Shown: one piece after another, positions 45,300 to 57,210 of the stretch
How the letters are laid out: every line of letters begins with the position of its first letter
Numbering within the stretch: position 1 is the stretch's first letter
Source of the DNA: Rhyacophila brunnea
Lineage: Eukaryota > Arthropoda > Insecta > Trichoptera > Rhyacophilidae
Assembly (NCBI GenBank): GCA_022495005.1
Contig: JAGYXB010000020.1
Location: 1,674,001-1,738,000 of the forward strand
Length of the DNA stretch: 64,000 bases
Direction of reading: 5' to 3'
Notes under the pieces: model-generated
Seen by the model: the letters and a program-made list of their open reading frames with translations, nothing else
Told to the model about the DNA's origin: nothing
Databases searched by the model: none
Made by a program: the position numbers and the translations under genes

Positions 45300-45590
45300 G
45301 CTAGTCTTACGAACAGCAAAACTTATGTGAAGAGATCTTCACGCCCGCAGTAAGACGCCGCAAATTTTTGAAAGCAAGATAATTGGCCTTAGTAGCAACC
45401 AAGTCGGACGGGCCGATTCGCCCAACAGCTTGTTGGACCGACTTGAGCATTTCCTCTCGTTCAGAGCACATACTCAGACATTCCCAAAGGATGTGGTTGG
45501 CATCCTGTATTCCCCCTCCGCATGGACATGGCAAGAACAGGCAAGTCAAGTTGAAATTCTCTTAAGGCGTCCGCAGCATGTGGCAGAGCC
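45300..45590 (-). pseudogene. LINE C-terminal zinc-knuckle fragment
   Basis: The minus-strand frame from 45549 reads LPCPCGGGIQDANHILWEC, then SEREEMLKSVQQAV. This has the same Cys-Cys-His-Cys spacing as the fragment at 15975-16318. It is cut off upstream by the MITE at 45590. Confidence 0.75.
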
Positions 45591-45965
45591 CGTGTCCGGA
45601 AATTTGTACATATGCAGTTCGCCGTGAAATGTTTAATCGGAAATATATGGTCGTATATTAAACACCATCCAACCTCTTTGGGTCGTACCTATAGTACTGA
45701 GATAAAATTCATGTCTAAATTAAATACGGTTCTTGTCAGTTTATAGAAAGCCAGCGGCAAACAAATTTTGAAAATACCCGATATACTGGATTATTTGTTA
45801 TGTTAGGTTAGGTACATTATTGTCTGCAATGCTCCACAAACAACGCGTATTTTTTGATTTAATTAATGATAATATTTAATTATTACATAATAAAATTTAA
45901 TGATAAGAAATCTCACGCCGAACTGTACTGCGGTGAAATGCAATACTTACAATTTAAATGTACCC
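45590..45965. mobile_element. MITE family L, copy 2, inserted in the LINE
   Basis: It starts cgtgtccggaaatttgtaca and ends with a decayed gtacaattta-like region. It contains ttatgttaggttaggtac. It joins directly onto LINE sequence at its left end. Confidence 0.68.
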
Positions 45966-46085
45966 CGTTACTCTTAAAATCATACCCACCACACTCCCAG
46001 GAAATTAGTATAAATGCGAGTTATATAATTGATTTTTGGAACTAGACGAAAATATTTGTAACATTCTATTATTCTATTATCTCAC

Positions 46086-46320
46086 GATGGCCGCGCGGCT
46101 TAAGCATCGGCATATAGCGTCGTGGGTCCCAGGTTCAAATCCTGTGTCTGGCAAGTACACATATTGTTTTTCAATTTGTCTATGAGTCAGAGTATGGACC
46201 TAATAGGTTGAGCAAGTGACATCCATTTCTCATAAAAACAAAAATCTGTTAGTACAAACCTCCACTCTGTGGAGGCCCATAAATGATCTTATCAGGACCG
46301 GACATGGATGAAGAAGAATA
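46086..46320 (+). mobile_element. SINE family S1, near full length
   Basis: The tRNA-like head has gatggccgcgcggcttaa and B box GGTTCAAATCC, followed by the standard body with cctccactctgtggagg and a gaagaagaata tail. Confidence 0.8.
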
Positions 46321-46352
46321 TGCATACCTATTAATTTAATGATATAACCTTT

Positions 46353-46443
46353 GAGGGTTGAGACACACGAGCCACAGAAAGTCGCTGTCGTGTTTTTCTG
46401 GTCGATATTGACCTCGTTTTGCGGCTGATGTGTCTCAACCATA
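46353..46443. repeat. 91-bp mini element with 13-bp inverted ends
   Basis: The ends are ggttgagacaca and tgtgtctcaacc, around a short GC-rich centre. Confidence 0.55.
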
Positions 46444-46449
46444 AGCCAA

Positions 46450-46999
46450 CATGGGTGCTGACGATAACTATGTATGTAGAATATCGACGACTAACTTCAC
46501 CAAATACGAGATCTAAAATAATTAACCAAATCACAGACAATTACTAGGCAAGACTGAGTAGGTACCGTAATGCCATAAGAGTGCAAGTTAGTACCAACTC
46601 TATCCACTGTACCTGTACAGAATAGGAATAATTATTCCATAAAAAGAGAGGCTAACGATTTAAACAAAAACATGGTAATCGGCTTCGTTTTACATGTTAA
46701 GAGTTTCACTACTTATATAGACTTGTTGGCTTTTAAAGAAAAATGAGCCATGCCTCCATATACAGAGATTAAATTTGGTACTTGGAGTGTTAACACATTC
46801 ATTCCCAAACATTTTTGTATTGTCTACTCCATTTTGTACTAAACATTAATTTTATTTTAAATAAACCATTTCTTCTATTTAATACTTCACAATATTTTGA
46901 GAATGTAACATAACGAATGGAATATAACTTGAAAGCACCTCAGATAATAGATATATTATACCGACTAGAAAAAATCATACATAAGTATTTGAAAAAAAA
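46450..46999. other. Intergenic, unassigned
   Basis: AT-rich sequence without a recognised gene or repeat. Confidence 0.4.
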
Positions 47000-47090
47000 A
47001 TACGAAACTCGACGGGATTTGAACTCGTATAACCATTGGTATCCATATTGCATTAACCAATTATGCTATGAGCCTCCTATCTAATTACGA
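47000..47090 (-). mobile_element. tRNA-like SINE head (family S4)
   Basis: On the minus strand ataattggttaatgc sits where a tRNA D-arm would be, and cgagttcaaatcccgtcg forms a good T-arm. The acceptor strands do not pair, so a functional tRNA is unlikely. A T-rich stretch follows. Confidence 0.55.
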
Positions 47091-48066
47091 CAATTTAAAC
47101 TAGTAGGTCATACATGAAATAAATGCTTATCAAATTGCGTTCCTTATTAAACCGTCGATTTTTGTATTTTTTCAAATATGACTTTTTCCAGTGGGTATCT
47201 GATTCTGAGGTGTTATGTATGTTCAATTAATTTTATTGATAATTGATCGAAACATTTTATTTATCAACGGCGCATACACATATTATGAAAGAAACCTAAC
47301 CTATATGAAATGAAATATTAAAAGAGATTAGGTACTGTTACACTCCCGTATGGTCCGCATTTGGGGATGTCTCTGTGTATCTGGAGAGGCCCGAGTTGGT
47401 ATCAAATCCAACAAATAGTAAAGCGCTGATTACGAAAATAAATAATAATAATAGAGCCGGCAATGCCGTAGATTATGACCGTTGAAAATATTTGCAACGT
47501 CGCCGTTTTTCGACAACGCTTTCGTTGAAAGCGAAACACAAGATGGCGGGGAATATGCTGCAAACAGCCAAACAGTAAACACGCGCATTTCGTCCTCCGT
47601 AAAATAAATGATTAAAAATGTAACTATTATATAATATTAACTTAAATATACCTTGCCGTTTCCAAAACAATTCCGGTGTGTTATTTGTTCACCTCCAAGT
47701 CCTAAAATCCAGACAACAAAATAAAAGTGACAGCATGTTATTCACTTACGAAAATGGAGGGAAGTGACAGTACCTACACAGAATAATTATAATAATTTAT
47801 ACAACAACCAAATGTAATTTAGCGTTAAATTTGAAAAAAAAAACCGTACAATAACATAAAGGCAGCAAGTTATGAAATCAAGAAAACAAATCATTTAATG
47901 CAATGCACTCAAGCCTAGAATACCAATGGAAGAACTGTTCGAAAGAGAAAAGACTTTAAAAAAAATTATGTGAAAGGGGTCGCCACTTTTTGTCTGCATA
48001 GTAGAAACACGAACTATTACTTATTTGTATACTATGGATTAGGTATGTAACAATAGTACTTATATA

Positions 48067-48173
48067 GGTCTATTCTATACACAAGGCGGCTATCGACGGT
48101 AGGTTATCGTATTTATGTATTATAATTGTTACAATAAGTTAGCCCCCAATAGTAGCCTTGTGTATAGAATAAA
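48067..48173. mobile_element. Miniature inverted-repeat element, 107 bp
   Basis: The ends ttctatacacaaggcggcta and (inverted) ttctatacacaaggctacta differ at few positions. Non-coding. The region 47100-48060 holds no recognised gene. Confidence 0.6.
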
Positions 48174-48388
48174 CCCAATAGAATGGCTTAGCGTGAATTG
48201 AAATTAATGAAGTTAATAAGTTTTAAATGTGCTGAGAAGTGATGAGGTTACGTTAAAAAAAAGTTTACCGTATTAAGTAGTGAGTCAACAATAATTTAAA
48301 ACATGGTAGATAGATTACTATTAATTGTTTCCTAACAATGAAATATTATTTTCTTTGAGAATTTTTTCTACGGGTAATGGTTCATCCA

Positions 48389-48628
48389 CGGTGGCTGTGC
48401 GGCTTAAGCGTCGGCCTATAGCGCCGTGGGTCCCAGGTTCGAATCCTGGGTCTGGCAAAAACACATATTGTTTTTCAATTTGTGTTTGAGTCAGGGTATG
48501 GACCTGTTAGGTTGAACAAGTGGCTGATATCCAATTCTCGTAAAAACAAAATTTGTTAATATAAACCTCCACTCTGTGAAAGCACATATTATGATCTTAT
48601 TAGGATAGGACATGGTCGACAAAAAAGG
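48389..48628 (+). mobile_element. SINE family S1, near full length
   Basis: The head is acggtggctgtgcggctta with B box GGTTCGAATCC at about 48437-48447. The body ends ttaggataggacatggtcga. It lies 290 bp from an inverted S1 fragment. Confidence 0.8.
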
Positions 48629-48917
48629 TTATTATCAGCTATAATTAATTGCTATTCCAAAAAAAGTATTTATGTATATTAAATAATGGTTAAGTTAAAG
48701 GTTTCTAAAGACGTGATCGTCTCCGGGGTGCTATGCCGCCGAATTGACGTTAATTATTATAATAATTTCAGACTATCTTAATTCAATGCACAAGTGAACA
48801 GTTACAATAATAGATTCTTGCCTAAACTTGCGATAGTAGGTAAGTATGTATTTGAAAAATGATTGAAGGGGTAAACGGACAATAATTAATTTAATTTGAG
48901 TATTTTTATGGATTTTT

Positions 48918-49010
48918 TACTATGTCCGATCCCAATAAGGTCATATGGGCAGAGTAACAGATTTTTGTTTTTACGTGAAATGGATGTTAGCCACTTGCTC
49001 AATCTGGAAG
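48918..49010 (-). mobile_element. SINE family S1, 3' fragment
   Basis: It starts tactatgtccgatcccaat and continues to gccacttgctcaatctgg. The central palindrome block is deleted relative to other copies. Confidence 0.65.
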
Positions 49011-49804
49011 TTAATAAAAGTAATTACTTTATTACATAAAATATCGATTAAAAATGAATATGTCACGACATTGCACGAGAAACATGATAATATAATGTGT
49101 TATTTAGATTTGAAAAATAGACTTAATTAGTTTTGACCAAGGGTTTAAAGTTAAATAAACCTCCTTGTATAAACTTGTACCTATAATAAATTATACCTCA
49201 TTCGATGGCGCAGTTCTCCATCGCCTCTGATAGGACATGAAGCCTAAACGTATTAAAAACTGAAGGAAGAGGACCTCTAATTTTCAGACAAACAAACTCT
49301 CTTTCTTTTCTTATTCAATAAGTAGGTATATATTAATAATTGTATTTACGTCAAACTCTAGAAGGATCTATTTGGAAGAAGATTCAATATCTTTGATTTT
49401 GACCTTATTGTATGGACTTAACTACATTTTGAAACTCAAGAGACTGAATTTACGTTTGTCTTAAAATTAAAGTGTGTTAACAAGATGAATATAAGCACAT
49501 ACTACAATCTAAAGTCCCATTTACACGGTTCACTTTTATTTGACGATCATCGCGGAGGAATCATCCGCAGTGACCCGTGTAAACGCACATTCATTCTCGA
49601 ACCATCGAAAGTGATCATCCGGAATCGAAATCGAATAAAGTTAAACATGTTCTACTTTTCGATCATCGCGGATGTTTGAAAAAGTGGCGCGCATGCACAT
49701 GTAAACAAGCAGTATGCAATTCCCTGCGGATGATCATCCGCGATGATTTCATTTAGGGCGGCTAAACTAAGGCCGAATTCAAATGTTAAAGGAAATCTGA
49801 CATT
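49011..49804. other. Intergenic; palindromic block at 49500-49770
   Basis: 49011-49480 shows nothing. In 49500-49770 the words gatcatcgcgga, tcatccgc, atcatccgcgatg and gtgtaaacg recur on both strands, suggesting a decayed foldback element. The frame at 49485-49679 crosses it and is not called a gene. Confidence 0.4.
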
Positions 49805-50130
49805 CTATAGGAATAGATGCACCTCAGGGAACTCGGAAAAATGGGAACTGAAATACCTAACGGGTGTGGAGTAACGGGCAACCGATCTCGAGTGTGGAAG
49901 GATATGGGTTAAACTCAAATACGTGTACTTCGTTCCAACAACTGCTGTCGGTTTATGCACTGACGCTCGTTCAATATTTGTGTATTTGAAGGTTGAAACA
50001 CACACTATTGCACGTCTATAATGACGTGTGGTTAATTTTCGTAGGACACTCAACATTCAAAATCTTGCGTCAAAATAATATAGTGTATTGATAGCCTATC
50101 AGAATTATATTTATTAATCTGTTCTGTGGC
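49805..50130 (-). repeat. Dispersed repeat Z, copy 1
   Basis: It is homologous in reverse complement to about 58740-59000: the blocks accgatctcgag, cgtaggacactcaacattca and agcctatcagaattatattt all recur. The minus-strand frame at 49805-50056 is not kept in the other copy. Confidence 0.65.
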
Positions 50131-50924
50131 CCACCTGGTGGGCATGTATAGAAAAAAACTAGGTATTTAGGTACATTAACGTCTCGGATTTTAAAAAACG
50201 AATGGCTTTGAAATGTTATGTGTTTGTTGTCAATGACGTAATCTCTGCAGACAATAGTAGGTATCTACTCACGTACATGTACTTAAAAGTTTTATTTGCA
50301 TACAGATTACGTTAAAATACCTATATAGCAAAAGAATAATATTATTATACAGCGTGTGAAAATATTTCATCTTGTTTTACTGCGACTTTAAAGAATGAAC
50401 CTCGTGAGAAATAAGTGAATAAGTAAATAGGCATTTTTAAGTTGCGTGTCTTTAACTGTATTGAAATTAAATTGGAAATTCTTAAGTATACTGTTGTGGA
50501 TAATATTTACTTTGTTAAACGAACAATAATGTCATTCCAACAGCCGGTTTCGTTGCATCATAATCCGATCTGCAATGTGTTAGTTACCGCATCACGATTT
50601 TGCAAAACTCTCGCTTTTAATTCACTCCAGTACAGTGTAAACATGCGGACTACACAGTCGCGACATAACAAACACAGTAACAAAATTACATGTAAATCAT
50701 GATTAAGCCAGTTTTGTTATAATGATATTAATTTGTCGCGTTCGCAACTATTCGACATGATTCATAGTGTAAATTAAAATTATAAAAAAAACCGCCGTAG
50801 TGTCCAATTAATGACGTGTCAACCAATATTATGTGTGCATTGTTATTTTGTATTCTGTTTTGGTGTGTTAAAATTGGTGCTATCTTTTAATGAAAATTAA
50901 AATTTTTAATTAAGGCTATACTTC
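50131..50924. other. Intergenic, unassigned
   Basis: AT-rich. The frame at 50442-50702 has no recognised domain. No repeat match in the window. Confidence 0.35.
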
Positions 50925-51292
50925 AGCTGAGGCATGGTCTAAAAAGATCGTGACTACGCGACGCGCAGATTGTGCAAACGACGCGTGCAGCACAAAATAT
51001 AATTTGTCATAAAAATTCAACATGCGTCTATTTAATGTTATGTTTATTGTTATATTAGTAATGATAATAATATATTCATTGACATGTTTTCTTTTTCCAT
51101 TAAATGAGTAACGTTTTTTAGTCATCTTCTCACGATTTTAGAATATATTCCTCCGACGCCATCACAAAACAAATTGACATGCTCACAGCTCGACTATCGC
51201 TCTCCGATTGGCAACGAGTGCGAAATATCGTCCCACCTACTGTTGACAATTATTTGCCGTTTCACTGCTGTATGCTCTTAAGTCTTTCATAT
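50925..51292 (-). mobile_element. Dispersed repeat N, copy 3, with a 69-codon frame
   Basis: It is homologous to 13268-13625 over its full length. On the minus strand an ATG at 51125 opens [20 protein letters not shown] and the frame runs on to 50916. The N-terminal 20 codons are recognisable in copy 1. The element may be a deleted form of a coding transposon; the family is not identified. Confidence 0.65.
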
Positions 51293-52207
51293 GCCTAATG
51301 ACTAATAAGTCTCAATCTGATATACCAGCGGTGACATCCATAAGCAAAGTGTCAAACCTTCCATTTTTGTTTCTAATTTAATTACCTTTAAATTATTACA
51401 TACATATTCAGTGATGCATTGTTTGAAACGACCATCAGCGCCACAGGCGATAAAATATTATTTTCGCTAAACATACTCTCAAAAATTTAAATTTTCGTTT
51501 TCTTCATTCATTTGCCGCTCTTTAGAACGTGCCGCCCCCAAACAGTGCATGGAGTGACTAAATCTACAACAACGGGGCCATCGAGTGGCCTCGAAAAATA
51601 CCTATTGATTTTTAGATATTTAGAAGAAATAAACGATATTCTAAATAATAATTTAAAAATTCTCACACGAATTGTGAGGTCCTTGGTAATATTATTTTGC
51701 AACTTTCCCAGTGGCCAACTTGTGTTTGTGTTGAGAATTCTCGAAAAAATGAGAGATTTTTTTGATTAGAATTTTCGAGATTACTGTTTCTCGAAAAATT
51801 ATCAATGAAATTCTCGAGAAAATATTGTTCTATTGTGAAATCAGATTACATTTTTCTACCCCCAGATTTTCATATGCAGTAAAAAGACGTAACGAATTTG
51901 GAGCTTCAGAAAGTTCCATTTCAACAGAATGCTTGCTTCGTCAATATCAAATAGACATTTAAAAAAAAATTGAAATTAATGATATTAGCATTGAGATTAT
52001 TTTGTAAGAAAATTTACCAGACGCAGACGTCGAATCTACGACCCACGGCTTCAAAAGCGGACAATAACCTACATCTAGTCTGTCAGGCTTTGGTAGCTCC
52101 AAATAAATTCTTATCAGTATATAGATCTTGTAGAGCCAAATTACTTAATCAGTTGATTTTGTAGTCAGTAAGTAAACACATACCTACAAATAAAGTTATG
52201 CAGAATG
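51293..52207. other. Intergenic, unassigned
   Basis: AT-rich sequence with frames at 51512-51962 lacking recognisable domains. Around 51725-51830 tctcgaaaa/ttctcgag words recur. Confidence 0.35.
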
Positions 52208-52215
52208 ACCTAGCC

Positions 52216-53037
52216 CAGAGCTTCCCAACCGTTGTGTCACGAGCGGTCGGCAAGTGTGCCGCAAGATATTTTTGCAATTAAGATTTGGTCCCAAATTTGA
52301 AGATCGAACCCACAAAGCTCAGCAATATTTATTATTTTATAGTATTCTGATTTGATTCTATTATAGAAAATGCAATAGGTAATATTTTATAAGTAATTTC
52401 GTCTGTGGTCACAATTAAAATTTCCTGTAAAATCTGTTAATCAGGAATTACGATTACCTAGGTCTTTCAAGCATCGACGCAGATACACAAAACTATTTTT
52501 CTCAAATAAGTACAAATATCTCATTCAAATAATTGATAAAATTATAATTCATAAGTGAAATATGTCATACGTAACTAATTTCAGTAGCGAAAATTTTATA
52601 ATTTAAAAAATGTTCGTTGAAACTAAAAAGGGTCGTGTCCGGAAACTTGTACGTATGCAGTTCGTCGTATCACACATCACCGTGAAACGTTGATTAGGAA
52701 ATATGGGCATATATTAAAGACCGTCCATCCTCTTTGGGTCGTATAGCACTGACATAAAATTCATACACTTTACAGGAAGTCAGCAGCAAACAAATTTTTA
52801 AAATAGCCGATATACTGGATTATTTGTTAGGTTAGGTTAGGTTTTCATTATTGAATTCATGAATTTTGTTAAAATCAGCTATGAAAATTGAATTATTGTT
52901 CATATTGAATCTAATAAAATTGGAGATCGTATAGTATACGGTCATCTCTTTCCGATAGAAAGCTCACGGCGAACTGTGAAACTATGAAATGTTTTACGTA
53001 CAATTTACATGTAACCAAAAAGGGTTAGGAAGCACTG
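52216..53037. mobile_element. hAT-like element interrupted by a family L MITE
   Basis: The ends are cagagcttcccaacc and (inverted) cagtgcttcctaacc. The flanking octamers acctagcc (52208-52215) and acctagtc (53038-53045) differ at one base. Its own sequence is 52216-52632 plus a short right end; the rest is the nested MITE. Confidence 0.75.
52633..53016. mobile_element. MITE family L, copy 3, with exact 8-bp target duplication
   Basis: It is flanked by aaaaaggg at 52625-52632 and 53017-53024. It runs from tcgtgtccggaaacttgtac to tacaatttacatgtaacc and carries three ttagg units (ttgttaggttaggttagg). Confidence 0.88.
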
Positions 53038-53799
53038 ACCTAGTCATCGCGGTGTAGGTAGACATATATATTTTTTGCGTTTACATTAATTACATAAATA
53101 CCTATGTACATAGAAAGCGAAATCTTGTGAGTGCGTATTCGTTTATCTGTGTTGTCACAAAACGTGCTGTTGACGTAGTGACATGTGACATCACGTCTAG
53201 ATAGCATTAGTACGATTGTAGACAAGTCAAAAGAGGATCAATACCTTTTCATTGATACTACGTTTTCTTATTTGCTACCGGTAGGTTCATCCCAAGATTT
53301 CTTGTCTTGACCTTAAAAAGCTGTCGTGGATTTTACCCGGACCTAAAAGGTTTCACAGAAAAATTCTTTCGATATATTTCGGTAAGATACCTTTTATCCG
53401 CTATCGGGTACAATACCAGTATCGATTCTTTCTTGACATGCCATCGCCAGGCATTAGGTTTTGGGATTGCAATTCTTCGGAATTTCGTATTTTATCTAAA
53501 ATACAGATATGTTCCCCAATAAATACGGTATTTGTAATCTGAAATGAAAAAAAAATGCTTAATGAATGTTTCACGTTTTGTGACATTTTCAATGCCGAAA
53601 ATATTACTCGTAGGCAGGTAGGTATATCGAGTTTTGTATCAATGTATCATTTTTCAATCAATATTCAACCTATCGTCATCAGTGTTGCAAACTGTCATTC
53701 ACAAAATATGGCAATACAATAAACCAAACTTTAAAAAAAAATATAATATTAACATTATTTTGACGAGAACTTTTTGAAAGCTGATAAATTTTCCCTCGT

Positions 53800-53960
53800 A
53801 TAAACAGACACCAGAAACTACGGGTGCTTACCTACAAATTATTACGACCTGTCGCTTCAAAGAGCGGTTATCAAATGCGCGTAGTCTATAACGGTCACAA
53901 TAATTATTAGAATCGTTAGTGTCCGTTTGTGTTGTCCACGCTGTCTTGTGTTTTAGACAT
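53800..53960. repeat. Dispersed repeat, inverted copy at 59020-59180
   Basis: The blocks acaataattattagaatcg and gtccgtttgtgttgtcc match the reverse complement of 59025-59110 with scattered changes. A 38-codon open frame starting at 53959 follows but has no homologue I recognise. Confidence 0.55.
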
Positions 53961-54446
53961 GCCGCGTGAGAGTATTAAAACAAACATTGGAAGTCTTAAA
54001 TGGTTTCACAAATTCATGAGCATCACGGATTCACTGTCAATGGACACAGCGTTATGTGTCGTAGAATACCGGTGAAAGTGGGGCCAACCCGTTGTGAAGG
54101 CAAACCATCCGGCTCACGATGTGAGTCATGAGGTTCTGACGAAGAATAACTGATATTCTATTTACCTAAATAATTTATATTTTTTGTTCCTGGGGGGGGG
54201 GGTGGTACGAACTGGAACCGTGTGTGCGACAGGCACTATCTACTATGTAGTATCAATATTTAACCCTTAAATACATGATGGCAACCCTTTAATGTGTATA
54301 TTACTTTTCTAATCGATCACATTTAATATTATTATAAATTAGCTGTGGCATATATGAATAAAAATTATAACTATTATTTGGGAGCCCACTCACAGGCCAT
54401 CCATAGACTGAAACCGCATGTGGTTTGAATCGTGTGCCATACTAAG

Positions 54447-55146
54447 AGGCTATCCATAGACTGAAACCGTATGTGGTTTAGAACTATGTGCCATACTAAA
54501 CTAAGCCGGCTCCCACATCACAACTCGCCTTGTGTGCCTGACGGCCATAAATCAAAACCTCTGAGACTGCCGGCGAATGTTGCATGATCACAACCTCGCA
54601 CATCTGCCTAGCGCTGCTAGCTCTAGCTCTGCCAAACGCGGCGACAGTCTGGAGAGAAATGACCGATCCGCCAATTGTGCGCTTGCGCGGAGTCGACTTT
54701 TTTAGATACAACATGCAGGCTGTAGCAAATGCGACATGTTGCATCTGCGGATCGTCTCGCGTCGCAGTTGCATCGGCCAATCTGCGAAGCTCCATTTGAT
54801 AACGTTTGTTTCTTGGTTTACGATGACGTCACATCGACGAATTCGTCGTAAGACGCATGCGGCGAGTTCTGATGTGCGAGCCCACTAATGATTTATTTAC
54901 ATGAAAATATAATATATTAAAGTCTATGGATGGCCTGATTTATATATGTGAAATTTATATGAACTTATGGTTTCTGGTCATGGAATATTTTCACAAAGTC
55001 TGATCTCATTCAGGCATCTGATCGTATCCGTTTATTTATACCATACACTAGAAACTTAATGAAAATATATTTTCATGAACAGAAATCATAAGTTTAGTAC
55101 GGCACACGGTTCTAAGCCGCACACGGTTTCAATCTATGTATGGCCT
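54447..55146. mobile_element. Element with inverted ends, containing a nested MITE
   Basis: The left end (ctatccatagactgaaaccg to gtgccatactaaact) pairs with the right end (agtttagtacggcacacgg to caatctatgtatggcc). A second copy of the left end word lies just upstream at about 54397-54445, so the left end is duplicated. Confidence 0.6.
54502..54890. mobile_element. GC-rich MITE nested in 54447-55146
   Basis: The ends are taagccggctcccacatcac and (inverted) tagtgggctcgcacatcaga. Its GC-rich interior makes frames on both strands (54496-54795 and 54584-54799) that look like composition effects. Related ends occur at 25545-25872. Confidence 0.6.
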
Positions 55147-55578
55147 CTTGTCCTCTGCAAGATTTCAAATAAAATTTCATTCACACAAAAAATATAAAGA
55201 ATAACACAGTTTTTTGCTGTAACGCAACACCGTGCAATTAAGGGTTAATTGATGTACATAAGTAGATACTTATTAAATTAAAGTCATAATTTGAAATTAA
55301 GCGGCACATTTACATGTGTCGAAGTCAAATCAACCTTCACTTGGCTGCGATCGCCTTGTAGGCAAGCGATACCTACCGAGTCTGTCATGCCTATTATAAA
55401 CGGCGCATGCATCTTGAGAAATATCGGCAAGTCGTTTTTCCTTTTTCAGAGTGTTTTTATAAAAGTGGGCGTAGCTGGACCTTCGATTTAAATATAATTA
55501 TACCACTGACACACCGTGCTTTATTGCCAAGTAATTCGCAAAATTAATATGGCTTTCTATAAAAATTATAATGTATCT

Positions 55579-55666
55579 CGATTAGGTAACACAGAAATAA
55601 TGAAAAATGCATTAAATTCTGGTCAGGGTATGGTACATAGTAAGAATGTTTATATCTCGAGTAGGT
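55579..55666. repeat. Direct repeat, second copy at 56302-56385
   Basis: About 85 bp, including aatgcattaaattctggtca and aatctcgagtagg-like ends, recurs on the far side of the family K element at 55765-56300. Confidence 0.7.
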
Positions 55667-55764
55667 AAAACTAAATCGTAAAGCTATTTACGTATTAATT
55701 ATTGTAAGTGACAAAGATGCTGTTTCTTTTTGCAACAACCCACTAGTATGACGGCCTCATGGCC

Positions 55765-56300
55765 CAGTGGTGAAGGGTGGAAGTAGGCTGTTAAGATCCG
55801 CCATAAATAGTGTACATTAAACTTTGTTAGTCATACGTATTTGTTTTTAATGAACTAATACTACAATTTACATGTGGTGTTGATTAGTTTTTAAAAATCA
55901 ATCAAACCCTACCTATACCAAATCAATATAATAGTTTTGGTATACTTTGGGCGGTACGACAAAATTGTGCACACTTTTTCATTCATACTTATTTGTTTTC
56001 GTTGGATTAAGCATACATATTACACAAATTGTTGTTTTTTTTAAATTCATTAAGTTCTACCTATACCTACCAAACTATAAGAGATACAAAATATTATGCT
56101 ATCTATAAAATATCCAAAGTAATGTATGATTTAATTGCATAATTTTAGATATTTTATACATAGACGAGTATTTTTTGACTATTATCTATTATGACTTGGT
56201 TGTAGTCTTATTTCCATGAAAACAAATACGCATAACTGACAAAGCTTAGTGTTCACCATTTGCGTCAGATCTTAACAGCTTACCTCCACCCTTCGCCACT
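55765..56300. mobile_element. Family K MITE, nearly full length
   Basis: It runs from cagtggtgaagggtggaag to acctccacccttcgccact. The two halves are inverted around ttagatattttatacatag. Flanks do not show an exact duplication. Confidence 0.78.
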
Positions 56301-56387
56301 GCGATCAGGTAACACAGTAATAATGGGAAATGCATTAAATTCTGGTCAGGGTGTGGTAGTAAGAATGTTTAAATCTCGAGTAGGTAT

Positions 56388-56935
56388 CAGTTGCGAAGGC
56401 TGGAGATAGGCTGTTAAAATCCGCCATAAATAGTACACATTAAACTTTGTTAGTCATACGTATTTGTTTTTAATGAAACAAGACTACAATTCGAGGGCTT
56501 AGTGTCAAACAACACTATCTACAAAAGTGCAACTTTACAGGAGAGCCAAAAATCATTATTTTAGATTCTTGTTACTCAACAAGGGAAATGTTTATTTAAA
56601 ACCTAATGTTAATATTTTATAATTTATTGTGTATTGTACATTTATCTTGCTTATGATTATGTTAAAATTTATAGGGATAGTTTTAAAAAAATATGAAAAC
56701 AAGGGTTACTTATGTAGTTAGCGTTAAACTTTACTGACGATTTAATAAGAAATTAGAAAAAATTGACATAACGTTGTTTGACTATCATGTAACCGTAAAT
56801 GTAAAATAACGTTATCTCAACAAGAAAAAAAAACACTTTTTTGTAGATAACGTTGTCTGACTTTAAGCACTCGAATTTACAGATGGTGTTGGTTAGTTTT
56901 TAAAATTCAATTAAATCCTAACTAAGTAACTACTT
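56388..56935. mobile_element. Family K MITE, left half, split by family Q
   Basis: The left end cagttgcgaaggctggaga continues to gactacaatt at 56491, is interrupted at 56492-56873, then resumes with aatttacagatggtgttgg and stops near 56935. Confidence 0.7.
56492..56873. mobile_element. MITE family Q, copy 2
   Basis: The ends are cgagggcttagtgtc and (inverted) cgagtgcttaaagtc. It is flanked by AATT on each side (56488-56491, 56874-56877), and removing it with one AATT restores the family K sequence. It is homologous to 19375-19655. Confidence 0.78.
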
Positions 56936-57210
56936 ACTATACCATTTTCAAAATAATCCATTGCTTACAAATGGGTAATGTAAAACATTTATAATCAAAA
57001 ACTTTCTGTGATTTCTCGCAGAACCAATAAATAACGCTACTCGCTGAGCCCCAGTATTCTGCGTACCCCCGTTTGGGAATCACTGATTGTAGTATATTAT
57101 ACTGAAACTATAGTAAAACATAGATACCTACTATTCTAATTTGTAGGAATTCATCTTCTTATTCACCAATACAATGTTATCATCTAGGTACATTATGACT
57201 TGTATAATAT

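Noticed and set aside
47000..47090. Minus-strand tRNA-like sequence
   Set aside because: The T-arm is good but the first seven and last seven bases do not pair, so it is called a SINE head.
52825..52850. Telomeric TTAGG repeat
   Set aside because: Only about three units, and they are part of the body of a MITE family present at other sites.
53959..54073. 38-codon frame MPRESIKTNIG...
   Set aside because: It starts next to a dispersed repeat and has no recognised homologue or splice partner.
54496..54799. Overlapping frames on both strands with a high-GC composition
   Set aside because: They lie wholly inside a nested MITE with clear inverted ends; no domain is recognised.
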